Assembly (NCBI GenBank): GCA_036023115.1
Contig: JAYKKT010000086.1
Location: forward strand, 16,569,501-16,633,500
DNA: 64,000 nucleotides
Reading direction: 5' to 3'
From: Brasenia schreberi
Lineage: Eukaryota; Streptophyta; Magnoliopsida; Nymphaeales; Cabombaceae
Position numbers and translations under genes: made by a program. Positions 49,507 to 60,724 of this stretch are shown piece by piece (the stretch's first letter is position 1; every line of letters begins with the position of its first letter). The notes below the pieces were generated by a model. It saw only the letters and a program-made list of their open reading frames with translations, was not told the DNA's origin and ran no database searches.

Positions 49507-49900
49507 ATGTATTTTAATGGGGCAAAGAATCATCAAGTGGCAGGTATGAGAATCATCCTCATATCTCCCGAGAAAGAAAAAATCCCAATTGCTATTCGAC
49601 TAGATTTTGCATGATCAAATAATAGGGTCGAGTATGAAGCATTCATACAAGGCCTCAAAATTTTAAAAATCTAGGGACTCATGTATTGAAATCTTTGGAG
49701 ATTCTTTGCTTGTTATAAACCAAGTTTCAAAAATTTGGCAAGTCAAAAATGAAAACTCATACCACATCACGAATTGGCCATTAGAGTGGTCGATTCTTTC
49801 AAATCATGCACACTTGGCACTCATCCACGATTTGAAGATTTGCCAAAATGACCAAAATTATATTGAAATACCTTGGTTTCAAGACATGAAAACTTTTTAG
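49507..49900 (+). pseudogene. Second (additional) RNase H domain relic of Tat lineage
   Basis: Reads YFNGAKNHQVAGMRIILISPE, then IPIAIRLDFA, NNRVEYEAFIQGLKI, and after a frameshift SLEIFGDSLLVINQVSKIW. This pattern (D-G-A start, NNxAEYEA, GDS..I..Q) is the extra RNase H found after the normal one in Tat-lineage Ty3 elements. Two stops and one frameshift. Confidence 0.7.
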
Positions 49901-50440
49901 AAAATGGAGGATTTCCCGAATTTGCTTATTCTAAAGATCAAGCTTTGATTCGAAAAATTTCAACCCTATAAACCAAATTTCAACCCTACATGAAAACTTG
50001 AAAATAAAAAATTTAAAATTCTGAAAGCTGAAAATAAAGTCCACATTTCCGGGCACACAAATAGAGTGGGGCGTGAGATCCATTTCACTCCCATCACTTC
50101 ACATACCCCATGTATTTCATGAGTTTCACAAGAGGATGAGTGTTGCATACACGTAAGATTTGAAAATGAAATGCAAGACCTCAAAAGGCAACGAGAGCTC
50201 GAAGCCACGCATGAGCTAGAGCCACTCGAGAACGACTCCAAGGCTTGCTCTCACCATGAAAAGGTAGACAAGCTTGAAAAAGGTACCTTCAAAACTCATT
50301 CCCCCATCAACTCCCTACTCAATCCTCCCCTTCTTAGTGTAGCATCGACCATTCATTCATGTATATTGGATGCATCGAATCACACTCATGCACCCACATA
50401 CCCACTCCATGATTCCCAAATTGTGGATTTTCAAGGAAAT

Positions 50441-50930
50441 CATGAGAGGTTAGGCCACTCAAATCGTGAGAGGTTAGGCATAATGTTGACCTTCTTCAAG
50501 TACATTTTGTTATCATCAGCGACTCCAAAGAAATTAACCATAGAGTAGCGTAAGAGGCAACTATCAAACCATTCCACAGCCACCCTCTTGTTGCGGCAAT
50601 CTTGGAGGATCTGCACAGAAGCAGACGTCGCACAAGTGCTGCACTCATCAGCAGAGGTGCACTGCAACAATCCATATACTGGTTCGGACTCTGGCCTACC
50701 GTAGCGTTGTAGAAACCAGTAAGAGAAGCGTTGTTTCTCAGAAACTGTAAGAGTCGGTTCAAATTTTTCTCAAAGTTGCTGTTGGCCGTGTAGTTCTCAA
50801 CGGAGCTTGGGCAGTCGAAGAACGAACTCTGGGCAATGACAAAAGGCAGAATGGTTCGGAGGAAAGCATGAACTTGTGGTGTGGTCTGTTAGTTTTCTTA
50901 AGAGAGTTTTCTCTGTGGGTTTACTTTTCT
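50441..50930 (-). pseudogene. CRK 5'-end fragment (signal peptide and first DUF26 domain)
   Basis: The minus strand matches the CRK gene at about 34360-34925: [19 protein letters not shown], then after a frameshift [45 protein letters not shown]. About four codons (RRDV region) are missing before ECSTC, so the cysteine motif is broken. The homology runs into the 5' UTR (gagttttctctgtggg near 50910). The inner end carries a 24-bp tandem duplication (CCTAACCTCTCA.., 50441-50488). Promoter, second DUF26, membrane span and kinase are absent. Confidence 0.88.
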
Positions 50931-51700
50931 ACACGTTTGTACGTTTACGTTCCTGCCAGTTGATCACGGGGATGAGATGAAGAGTCTTTCACTTCCTTGA
51001 ACGTTTGTAAAGGCGACCTGGGTCAACAATGAGGTTGTCTGATTTTTCCAAATTCCGACAAGCATAATGTCAAAAAACACCCCATAAAGAATTTGTGCAA
51101 GGAATCCCTTTTCCCATATTAAATGGGTTCACAATGATTAATCAAACTTTGAAAACAGACACCTACCTTTTGTGCATGTGAATGCAATGAGCAGCTCTAT
51201 TTTATGGTAGCGGAGATATGTTAGCTTACAAGGAAAGCGTGTCTCCTGTTTTAGTTCACACAAAACGGGCCATGTGAAAGCCAAATTCGCCCCATTCCTC
51301 TCTTACAAATAGCCGGAGAACTCCATTCTCCGGCAGGTTAGACAATGATTCTCAGCTTAATTTTTTAATTACTATCTACACACCTTATTTTCTCCATATT
51401 TTTTAAAATATTTATCATAATTTTCAAAAATTATCAAGAGTACCTTTTCATCTCTCTTTTCTTGTGCACCGCATGCTTCCATCTCTTTTTCCATTCATTC
51501 TTTGCTCCCTCGTATATCTTAGTTACTCATTGCTCAATCTACATCTATTTGCAAAAAAAAAAATTATCAAAATCCATAAAAAAGAAAAAAATAGAAATAA
51601 AAGAAAGAAGAAGAGAAAGAGAAAAAAAGAAATAGAAGAAATAAGAGACCGATTCGAAAGGAGATTCAGTGATTTGTCAAGGTATGTCATTGATTTGGTT
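50931..51700. other. Unassigned region with an A/G-rich tract
   Basis: No recognised gene. 51550-51660 is almost pure purine (aaaaaagaa/gaaagag) and yields a low-complexity Lys/Glu/Arg frame that I do not consider real. Confidence 0.3.
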
Positions 51701-51779
51701 ATGGTTTTGTTGTTTCTGTTATTTTCTGGCTATATTCTAATCGAAAACGCCATCAGGTTTATATCTCAAGATGTGTTGT

Positions 51780-51830
51780 GTCTCTCTTGGTGGGAGACAT
51801 GCCGAGACTGTGTCTCCCACCAAGAGAGAC
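51780..51830. other. Perfect 20-bp hairpin, 11-base loop
   Basis: Arm gtctctcttggtgggagaca (51780-51799) pairs without mismatch with 51811-51830. A related gagacatg inverted repeat lies at 56128-56160, at the other side of the Mutator-like relic. Confidence 0.92.
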
Positions 51831-51939
51831 CCACACTCTAGGTATGTCTCTCTTCTTTTGATTTAATTAATTAAATTAATTTTTTTGCTGTGTAGATATG
51901 ACTTATGAGGCGCAAGTAAAAAGGATCTAAGATCACCAC

Positions 51940-52620
51940 TTCATCTAAGATGCATAACACTGTATCATATAGAGAGTGATACTACAGACAACAACAAGGA
52001 GAAGAAGGCATTTTGGTAAATACGAATGTTATTGAAGTCCAAGTTGAGCCTTCACATTATGAGAGCTCAAAGGCTAAGATTGATATTGTAGAGAGTGAGG
52101 ATGAGAGATTCCCTAATATACTAGGATTACTCTTTAGTTTTGAAGGTTACGTTGCTTATAAGATATGGTAAGAATAAGTAATTTTTTACTTTAGTAAAAT
52201 GATGTATTAAATATCAATACTCACTATCCCAAATGTAAATACCCAAATAATAAAAAAAGTGGGAATAACACACACAAGGTATGTTATTGGCTGAGCATTG
52301 TTAGTGAAGAGAATGGATATGAGTCACGATAATTGTATTGAGTTTACAATTAGGAATGGGATCATTGGGCATAAAGTTTTGTTGTATGATGTTATAAACC
52401 ATGCATTGTTGATTATTTTTATCGAGCGTTAGCAACCAGACACAAACAACTTTCACATGTTATGAGGTGAGATGGCTATCATACTTCATGATGTCCAGGA
52501 GACACTTGGTCTTCCAATGGAGGGACTTGTTACCTTGACATAAGAAATGATGACTAGAAGTAAGAAAGACATTTTGAGTGATATGTTTGAGTGAATATCG
52601 ATAAAGTAGTGCTAGAGATT
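51940..52620 (+). pseudogene. Plant mobile domain (PMD) relic
   Basis: Broken frame reads GHKVLLYDVINHALL, IER.QPDTNNFHML.GEMAII, then LHDVQETLGLPMEGL (about 52360-52540). This matches the start of the plant mobile domain (family pattern: ALVERWRPETHTFH..GE..TL.DV..LLGLP.DG). PMDs occur in MAIL/MAIN genes and in Mutator-like and gypsy transposons. Stops at about 52430, 52459 and 52541 rule out function. Confidence 0.65.
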
Positions 52621-53249
52621 AAGTTTGCAACTATTAAGTTTGATATACTCTGAAGTAACTTTTCAAGAAAGAGAGTTAGTAATGAAAATAAGATCTAATT
52701 GAGAAGCGAAAGTTTGAGGTATTCAACATTTTTAGTGATATGATATGTTGAGGTACCTGTTTCACATGGTTCATCACTCTTGGACCTCAATATATACAAA
52801 TGTTATGAAATAATGATTTTATTTCAATTAAAAAATTAATTATATATACAAACTACGAATAACATCTAACCGTCGTCCTCAATATCATGTATAATATTAT
52901 CTTTTAGTTCTCTCATTTATATATACATCTCAATATGTTTATGAAATGATTAATTTCAATTCTTATGTTTTATTGTTGATTTCATTGCAAAGATAGAAAG
53001 ATAAGAGGTATCGAAGAACTATCAGTCATGTACATGTACAAAAAGTAGTAGTATAAGCGAAGATTAATTATAAATTAGATAAATAAAATACCTAAATAAT
53101 ATAATTACATTTAAACATATTGTGATTACTACTAGAAAATACTGTATAATATGATGATAACACATATACCACACATCCCTCACAATTGGTTGCTCATTGT
53201 CCGATACTAATGGTAGAAAAAAGTGGTGTCCACCCTCTTGTAGAAGAGT

Positions 53250-55600
53250 ACCAATACTACGTTTCATTGAGTAGCGAAGATCAAACCTATGTCTAGCATG
53301 AACATCTAATAATCACTAAGACAATGCCATCCTTCATGTATACAATAAGATACGACGAATAATAACATCAATATCGCTATCCTCAATGAAATGTTCTTAT
53401 GAATGGGAGACTTAATACAAGAACTAGAGAAATCAATATTTGAAAGAGCATGATAACTCTTTGAAGAGGAATGACCCACCGTAAGAGATGTCTCATACCC
53501 TTGACCATGTGTATGTCCACGTCCACACCTTCCTCTAAGAGGTGTTCATATATGGTTTCCCTTTATAACGACAAATGGGTGGTTCTTGTAGGGTCCTATA
53601 CTTAACACTCAACCACTCATCTAACATTTTAACAAATCTATGTCGATGTGGATGGTGTTAAGTGGTGTCCATCATAGATGTTCCTATATTCTCTCTTACA
53701 TGATCGATAATATATGACATGTCTAAGTTCCTCAAAAAAAGATCAACTGCTAACAATTGTATCAATTCACCACATTTAAGGAGAATGGTATCTTGTTAGC
53801 ATAATGCAATTCATGTGAATGTTACAATATACAATATCATATTTTTGGGTATAAACCTACTATCTTCACACAATTATACTCTTTCAATTAAGTCAAGAGC
53901 ATGTCATGATACTTTTTTCTATAGGTATGCTACAATATCTTATGTCACATAAATGTAATTCATGGTGATAGTTCACGATTCTTCAAATGGTTTCTTCAAT
54001 TTTGTAATCTGCAACTTTATCAATGAATGTAGTTGTCTCCAAATTATATCAAATCTCTCAATTAAGCTGTTGAGAAACTCTTTTAATCTTATGTATTCAC
54101 TTTTCACCCTAACAAACTATTAATAAATAATTATTATAAGATTTAAAAATAATAGATGATATATGTGCATTAACAACCAATTTTACATACTTGTTAGTAA
54201 TATGTTTACTATAATGAATCACTCTATCTATTCATGGTGAAACAATTATCTCTTTATATAGTTCAATCATTACTCTTTAACGTGAAGATTTTTTTTCATT
54301 TCAATTATATTGCCTCTTTCAAATTGCTCTCATCTAATGAATGTAAGATCTTCCTCCAACTTATACCAAATATACTTGACATCTCTTTATTCCTTGTAAA
54401 TTTTATAATGAATCCTTCAATAATTTTCGCTATATGTTATCTATAAAAGTGAGTTTCATCCGAAAATATGATTTGAATAACATTCATCAATGTCAGATCA
54501 CAATCACTTTATATTACATGTGGAAAGTTGTTTGGAATGCATAACTCTCTCTCACACCATAATACTCAAATATAATTCACTTTTTTTTCTACATAAAAAA
54601 GCAAATACAACAACTAAGCCATACTTGGTAATTCATGTATAAAAATTTTGCAGAAAATATTTATGGTGTATCATAAAAGCAAATATTGCAAAAAAAATTC
54701 TTAAAGGTTGATGTAGACCTGCCAACCTCAAGAAAAAATATCTTATACCTATAAAATATGAAGCATATATAACCATTACATACTACATATGGCCTAACAT
54801 TTAAATAAAGTGAAGTAAAATTTTACATGTTGTTTGTCTTATATATGCTATCAAACCCCAATATCTATGGTAATACATGTAATAGTTGTAATGAATGAGG
54901 ATGTCAAAATAAGATATCACTAACAATATACATATGAGAGATTTTACGATGTCATATATGATATTGGTGAGAGTATAAATTATGTAGTAGTTGTTATAGA
55001 ATACTTCGAGAACTCTTATTTTTTTTCCTAATTTTCTTCTGTGCATTATAAATATATTTTTTCGTACTAACATTTGTCTAATTAACTCGATTTAAATGCA
55101 TCAAAATATGTATGGTTTGCAATGACTTTTGTAAGGTCATTTGTTATACCATACTCAGATTCACTCAATCTTTTTACAAAATTTGTCATTGAAGAAAGAA
55201 GCTTAGAGGGTGGTTATATGTCTCATTCACCACATTCAACTTCCACTTACCATCAACTACATCCTATCCTCTTAATAAAATTGGATAATCTACGTTCTTA
55301 ATGTTCATCCATATATTATTTTTAACATCAATGTTTTTTCTCACACTGCATTTGTCACTTTTTTCACAGTAAAGCCTTACCTTGCTTGTTATATCTTTAC
55401 TTTTTAAAAGAACAATAATAATAACAATATTATGTTTTCTTTTAATATTCCTACATACTCAATAAGTTTATTACGACTGCTAAACATATCATCTGTCATA
55501 AACACAAGTAAATGGTCAAGTTTATCACTCTCACAGTCAAAAAATGTTTCTTATGCTTCATCAACCAAATAGTAAAAAAATACATCATCCAATATACTAT
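53250..55600 (-). mobile_element. Mutator-like (MULE) transposase relic, FAR1/OTU-type
   Basis: Minus-strand frames give, in order, a FAR1/WRKY-GCM1-like zinc finger start (MFSSRNKLIEYVGILKEN, CEKSDKCSVRKN.., KWKLNVVNETYNHPLS, 55500-55230), an RLSESEYGITNDLTKVI segment (55170), GFDSIYKTNNM (equivalent to MD.TYKTN, about 54850), a HIxxN..VESxH-like part (about 54200-54050), then LIxLQ..K..FE near 53990. Every part has stops or frameshifts. It ends in MKRSIGTLLQEGG..PLVSDNEQPIVRD (53267-53170), which I do not recognise. It lies opposite the PMD relic. Confidence 0.65.
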
Positions 55601-55752
55601 AATAACTTTTAGTCTCTTAGTGTATAATAAGTACTTTGATCAGTCATCTCCTTCTCATAATTGATTCTATCATAAGTGCTTTCGCTCAAATTATTTGTCA
55701 TTTTATAATATATAAAAAAATATAATGTTACAAGCATATATAACACATAACA

Positions 55753-56090
55753 CACTTGTCTCGTTTGATTGAGACACAACTCAAACATGTCTCACCTTAG
55801 GGAGAGACGCGCCTCAACCACATCCCTCCTTTAGAAAGAGAAATGAACCCTAACACACACTTGTCTTGTTTGATTGAGACATGGCCCAAACGTGTCTCAC
55901 CCTAGGGAGAGACACACCTCAACCACATCCCTCCTTTAGGAAGAGAAGCGAACCCTAACACACACTTGTCTCGTTTGATTGAGAGACGACCCAAAAGTGT
56001 GTCACCTTAGGGAGGGACGCACCTCAACTACATCCCTCCTTTAGGAAGAGATGCGAACCCTCTACATCTCTCCTTTAGGAAGAGATGCAA
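55753..56090. repeat. Tandem repeat, 105-bp unit, about three copies
   Basis: cacttgtctcgtttgattga starts at 55753, recurs at 55858 (one substitution) and at 55963; each unit continues through gtctcacc.tagggagagac and acatccctcctttag. A partial fourth copy (ctcctttaggaagagatgc) ends near 56090. Confidence 0.9.
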
Positions 56091-56127
56091 AGTAACCGAG
56101 AGAGATGTTGTTGCAGTGAGTCTCTCT

Positions 56128-56160
56128 CCAAAGAGAGACATGGTCCATGTCTCTTCTTGG
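56128..56160. other. Inverted repeat with gagacatgg arms
   Basis: 56128-56143 and 56145-56160 pair with two mismatches around a single base (inner 10 bp perfect). Confidence 0.8.
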
Positions 56161-56649
56161 AGAGTGATGTGCATGTGCCGCGTTTCAGGTTGTAACGTTA
56201 ACCAAAATGTGAAAAACAAAAAAAAAATACAAACCTATAAAAAATATGAAGATATTCTCTCAAAACTTAGAAATATTGAATTTGAAAATCGGCCAAATAA
56301 ATTGTCTATTTGTTTTCCTTTCTTGTTTTATAAATCTTCAATAAAGTTTGAAAGATAATAATTGCATATTTCTTGGTTGCGAAAAAGTAACAATAGTTCT
56401 GTAAACACCCAAAATAAAAATATTTTCAAAATTCCCCAAAAATTCAAAAGCCAGTTTAAAATCTTTATGATTTTCCAAGTTGAAAAACCTTTAGGATTTT
56501 TAAATCCAATCTTTAAAGGTTTTAAGAAGTTTCCAAAATAAAGGTTTTTAAATTCAATAGCACAGGAGTTTCAAAACAAAAGAAGACAGACCCGATCCAA
56601 ATCTAGATCCTGATCAATTTCCAAAAGCAAAAGAAGATAAAGATTGAAG

Positions 56650-57000
56650 GTTATCAAATCAAGATGAGATCCAGTTCAAATTCAAATGGGGGATCAAGTT
56701 TATCAAATCAAGATGATATCAAGTTCAAGGATCAAGCTTATCAAATCAAGATGAGATCAAGTTCAAGGATCGAGCTTATCAAATCAAAATGAGATCAAGT
56801 TCAATGATCGAGCTTATCAAATCAAGATGAGATCAAGTTCAAGGATCGAGCTTATCAAATCAAGATGAAATCAAGTTCAAATTCAAATGGGGGATCGAGC
56901 TTATCAAATCAAGATGAGATAAAGTTCAAGGATCGAACTAATCAAATCAAGATAAAATCAAGTTCAAGATCAAGATTTGGCCGAGTCTATCAAGTCAAGA
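56650..57000. repeat. 38-bp minisatellite in T2 LTR
   Basis: tatcaaatcaagatgagatc repeats with starts at about 56701, 56739, 56777, 56815 and 56853, then more diverged units to about 57000. The T1 LTR has no such array at the same place. Confidence 0.85.
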
Positions 57001-57529
57001 TAGAATCTAGTTCAAATTTAAAATAGGGCTAAGCTTATCAAATCGAGAAGGAGCCTAGCAAGTGCACATGACCAATATGAAGAACCTTGTATCAAGTTGT
57101 AAAAATCATAAAGTCAAGCTAAGGCCGGTTGAAGCAAGGCTCTTGGTGGAGCCTAGTTAAGATTGGCTACATCAAAGACCAGCCCACATGGGGCTAGTCC
57201 AATTCACCAACAATGGGACCACTCATATGGATCAAGAACCAAATGTGGAGCTGACCCAACCCTCCCCAAACAAGGACCTAGAAGCCAGCCCCTTGGCCTA
57301 TCTTGAGGAGGGGAGAACTTGGCAGTTGGTGAGAGAGCTAGTTAGGGGATTTTTCCAACAAGGGGAGGTTGATCCCAAGAGGGCCGTGTAGCAGCAAGGT
57401 GAAGATAGGAGGGATTGGGGAAGAAGGGTAGAATTAGGTGAGTGCAACAGAGCCTTGAAAGAAGAAGAAGGAGCATTGGTCGAATTTCACTCTTGCAACT
57501 TCGGCCAGATTTTGTCCAACGTGTAAGTA

Positions 57530-60500
57530 CAACAACAACTAAGCCTTTTCCCATACTAGACGGGGTTGGCTACATGGATTCTTTGTTTCCACAAAACCCT
57601 ATCGTGTGCCATGTTAGCAGTTAACTCCCAATATGCTAGATCATTCTTTATTGTTTCTTTCCAACACTTTTGTGGTCATCCTCTACCTCTTTTAATACTT
57701 TCCAAATTTAGTTTTTCTAACCTTCTTACAGGTTCTTCTTTTGATCTTCTTTCTATATGTCCAAACCATCTTAAACGATGTTCTCTCATTTTATCCTCTA
57801 TTGGTGCCACTCCTAATTTGTTTCTAATAACCTCATTATGTATACGGTCTTTTCTTGTATGACCACTCATCTATCTCAACATCTTCATTTCTGTCACAGA
57901 CATCTTTTGTACATGTTGATGATTAACTGCCCAACACTTAGAACCATAAAACATGGCAGGCCTAATTGCTGCTCTATAATATTTACCTTTTAGTTTTAAT
58001 GGTATCTTCTTATCACAAAGAATACCGGATGCTCCTCTCCATTTTAACCAACCAGCATTAATTCTATGTGTAACATCTCCATCAATTCTTCCATCACTTT
58101 GAAAAATTGACCCTAGGTATTTAAAACTTTCCTTTTGGGGAATGCAATGTGTGCCAATTTTAATTTCTATGTCCTCTAAAGTAGCCAAATGATCAAACTT
58201 ATATTCCATATATTCTGTCTTTATTCTACTAAGTCGGAGGCCTTTGCTTTCTAATGTTTCTCTCCATAGTTCCAATTTTCTATTAACTTTTTCCTTAGAC
58301 TCCTCCACTAATACAATGTCATCTACAAATAACATACACCAAGGTACTTCATCTTGAATATGTTTTGTTAACTCGTCCATCACCATTATAAATAAGTGTG
58401 GACTTAAAGTTGATCCTTGATGTAACCCAATATTAACTTCAAAGAAGTCTGTCGTTCCTTCATGAGTCCTCACACATGTTTTTGCACCATCATACATGTC
58501 TCTTATAAGGTTAATATATGTCAATGGGATATCTCTTTTTTCCAAAGTTCTCCAAAGAAACTCCCTCGGTACCCTATCATAAGCTTTTTCTAGATCAATA
58601 AATATCATGTGAAGGTCTTTCTTTTTTGCTCTAAAATGTTCCATAAGACGTCTCAAAAGGTGAATTGCTTCAATAGTAGATCTGCTTGGCATAAATCCCA
58701 ATTGGTTCTCTGTTGTACTTGATACTTGTCTTAACCTACATTCGATAATTCTTTCCCATAATTTCATAGTACGACTCATTAACTTGATACCTCGATAATT
58801 CGCACAATTTTGAATATCTCCCTTGTTCTTATATATGGGTATAAGTGTACTTGCTCTCCATTCCTTGGGCATCTTTTGGTTTTTCCATATTTTATTAAAT
58901 AGTCTTGTGAGCCAAGTGATTCCTATTTCTCCTAGTATTTTCCAAACTTCTATAGGAATATTATCTAGTCCTACTGATTTACTACTCTTCATATGTTTAA
59001 GAGCCTCTTTGACTTCATTCTTTTGAATACGCCGGTAGAAATTGTGATTTATATACTTTTCTGACTTAGCTAAATCTCCTAAACTAATACTAACATCTTT
59101 ATTTTCATTAAAAAGATTATAAAAATAGTTTTTCCATCTATTTCTTATATCATCATTTGCCACTAAAATTTTTTCATCTTCGTCTTTTATGCATCTAACA
59201 TAATTAAGATCTTTCGTTTTCTTATCTCTAGCCCTAGCTATCCTAAAAACATCTCTTTCACCCTCTTTTGAGTTAAGTTTTTTATATAAATCCTCCCAAA
59301 TTTTAGATCATGCTTCAGTGATGGCCTTTTTTTGTTCTTTGCTTTCTTATAAGCTTCTAAAGTTTCACTAGTTTTCTTAGCATAATGTAATTTGTAACGT
59401 GCCCTCTTTACCTTGATTTTATTTTGCACTACTTCACTCCACCATCAAGCTTCTTTTTGTGCCGATACACCTCCCTTAGATTGATTCACCTAACACATCT
59501 TTCGCCACTTTCCTAATATGTATAGCCATATTGTTTCACGTATCACAAGGTGTGCCAACATAATTCCAAGCATCTCCTTGAAGGACTTTCTGTTTAAATA
59601 TATATTCTTTCTCGCTTTTGAAGTTCCACTATTTAGTCTGAATAGCTCAATGTGCTCTTTTCTTCTTTGTCCTTTTTTTATTTGTAAATCCATAACTAAA
59701 AGTCGATGTTGGGTGGTTAAGCTTTCTCCTAGAATTACCTTACAATCTTTACAACACGCTCTATCTTTTTTTCTTCAAAAAGTAATCAATTTGTGTTTGT
59801 GATAAGCCACTCTTATAAGTAATTAAATGTTCATCTCATTTTTTGAAGATTGTATTGACTATAAAGAGGTCAAATGACATAGAAAAATTTAAAATCTCCC
59901 TACCTTCCTCGTTTATATCCCCAAAACCAAAGTTTCCATGAATCCCTTGATATCCTAATGCCTCTTTACCGACATGTCCATTGAAATCTCATCCTAAACA
60001 AATCATCTCCCTTTGTGGAATCTTTTGAAACACCTTATCTAACTCTTCCCAAAAAACTGTCTTTATACTATCTTTTAGTCCTACTTGGGGTGCGTAAGCA
60101 CAAACTATATTCAAAACCTCTGCTCCTAACACTAATTTCAACGTCATGATTCGGTCACTATATTGTTGTATGTCTACTACACTCTCCTTTAAATCTTTAT
60201 TTATGATAATACCAACTCCGTTTCGAGCCTTTTCTTTACCTGAGTACCATAATTTAAAATCTGTATCCTCTATCTCCTTTGCTTTTTCTCCAACCCATTT
60301 TGGCTCTTGTAAACATAGAATATGAATCTTTTTCCGAATCATAGTATCTACCACCTCCATTAGCTTACCCGATAATGTTCCGATATTTCAAGAACCAATA
60401 CGAATCTTATTATCTAGGACTAGCTTCCTTACCCCCCGCATCTGTCCATAATCAAAATACGGAGACCCTCTCTGAAAAATTTTCACTACATTCGGGCGGC

Positions 60501-60724
60501 AATGTAGCGGGACTAACTTCTTTACCCACACCCGTCCATGATATGGGAACACTCTCTGCAATTGATTCACTACATTTAGGCGAAAATGTAGTGACCCTTG
60601 CTTACTTCTTACTTCATTCAGGCTCTGCAGCACGTTGCTAGGCGGGGATGCCCCAAAGCAATGCTCATAATTTTTGTAATCCATGTTGTAAAAATCCGAC
60701 GAAGTTTTACGCTGGCTGTCAGAA
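57530..60724 (-). mobile_element. RTE-clade LINE (copy D), near full length
   Basis: 3195 bp flanked by an exact 16-bp duplication, GTCCAACGTGTAAGTA, at 57514-57529 and 60725-60740. Minus-strand order: 5' region with two 84-bp tandem repeats (60593-60426), endonuclease ([43 protein letters not shown], 60360-59989, then shifted frames to 59490) and RT in a 430-codon frame (59163-57871) with [43 protein letters not shown], and [10 protein letters not shown] at the catalytic site. The C-terminal piece ([21 protein letters not shown]) follows a stop at 57868. The tail is ..gtatgggaaaaggc then ttagttgttgttg. Stops at about 60385 and 59988 and shifts near 59770 and 59340 make it inactive. Confidence 0.92.
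60388..60724 (-). pseudogene. 5' open frame of LINE D, continuous with the endonuclease frame
   Basis: From the element's 5' end an open frame runs in phase with the endonuclease (..KLVLDNKIRIGS, a stop where SWNI is expected, then NIGTLSGKLMEVV). It contains a duplicated segment (SLHFRLNVV..VWVKKLV / PLHCRPNVV..MRGVRKLV), the translated form of the 84-bp repeats. Copy B retains part of the second repeat. Confidence 0.5.

Larger units (their letters stand above)
46576..50436 (+). mobile_element. Tat-like Ty3/gypsy element T1, internal region, broken
   Basis: Starts aaattggcatgcccagtggg, a PBS-like sequence placed directly after the LTR as in Tat/Ogre elements (compare aaattggcatgctcgg at 61959). 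A gag N-terminal relic follows (SKRFFKSSKARDKEMASLREMM, 46740-46830), similar to the T2 gag start. Pol is reduced to the end of RT with RNase H (PPKQGKPLLLYI.., REYAIYYILKTL.., LDSIKHLFEKPIITGRPGKWQ, about 48880-49350) and a second RNase H at 49507-49900. A 440-bp segment is present twice (47069-47508 and 49997-50436). The element has no 3' LTR here and ends abruptly at the CRK fragment. Confidence 0.75.
47069..50436 (+). repeat. 440-bp direct repeat pair within T1
   Basis: 47069-47508 and 49997-50436, both 440 bp with almost no indels and roughly 95% identity by eye. The second copy ends at the junction with the CRK pseudogene fragment. Confidence 0.85.

Noticed and set aside
51464..51841. 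125-codon frame with a Lys/Arg-rich stretch
   Set aside because: Low-complexity purine tract, no conserved motif, and it runs through the hairpin at 51780.
53064..53267. OTU protease domain at the end of the MULE relic
   Set aside because: Some Mutator-like proteins end this way, but I could not see the D-G-C or H catalytic motifs.
55753..56090. CRISPR-like or satellite array
   Set aside because: Three head-to-tail 105-bp units without spacers; too few for a centromeric satellite.
56650..57000. CRISPR-like array of 38-bp repeats
   Set aside because: The repeats are contiguous without unique spacers and lie in a plant LTR; it is a minisatellite.
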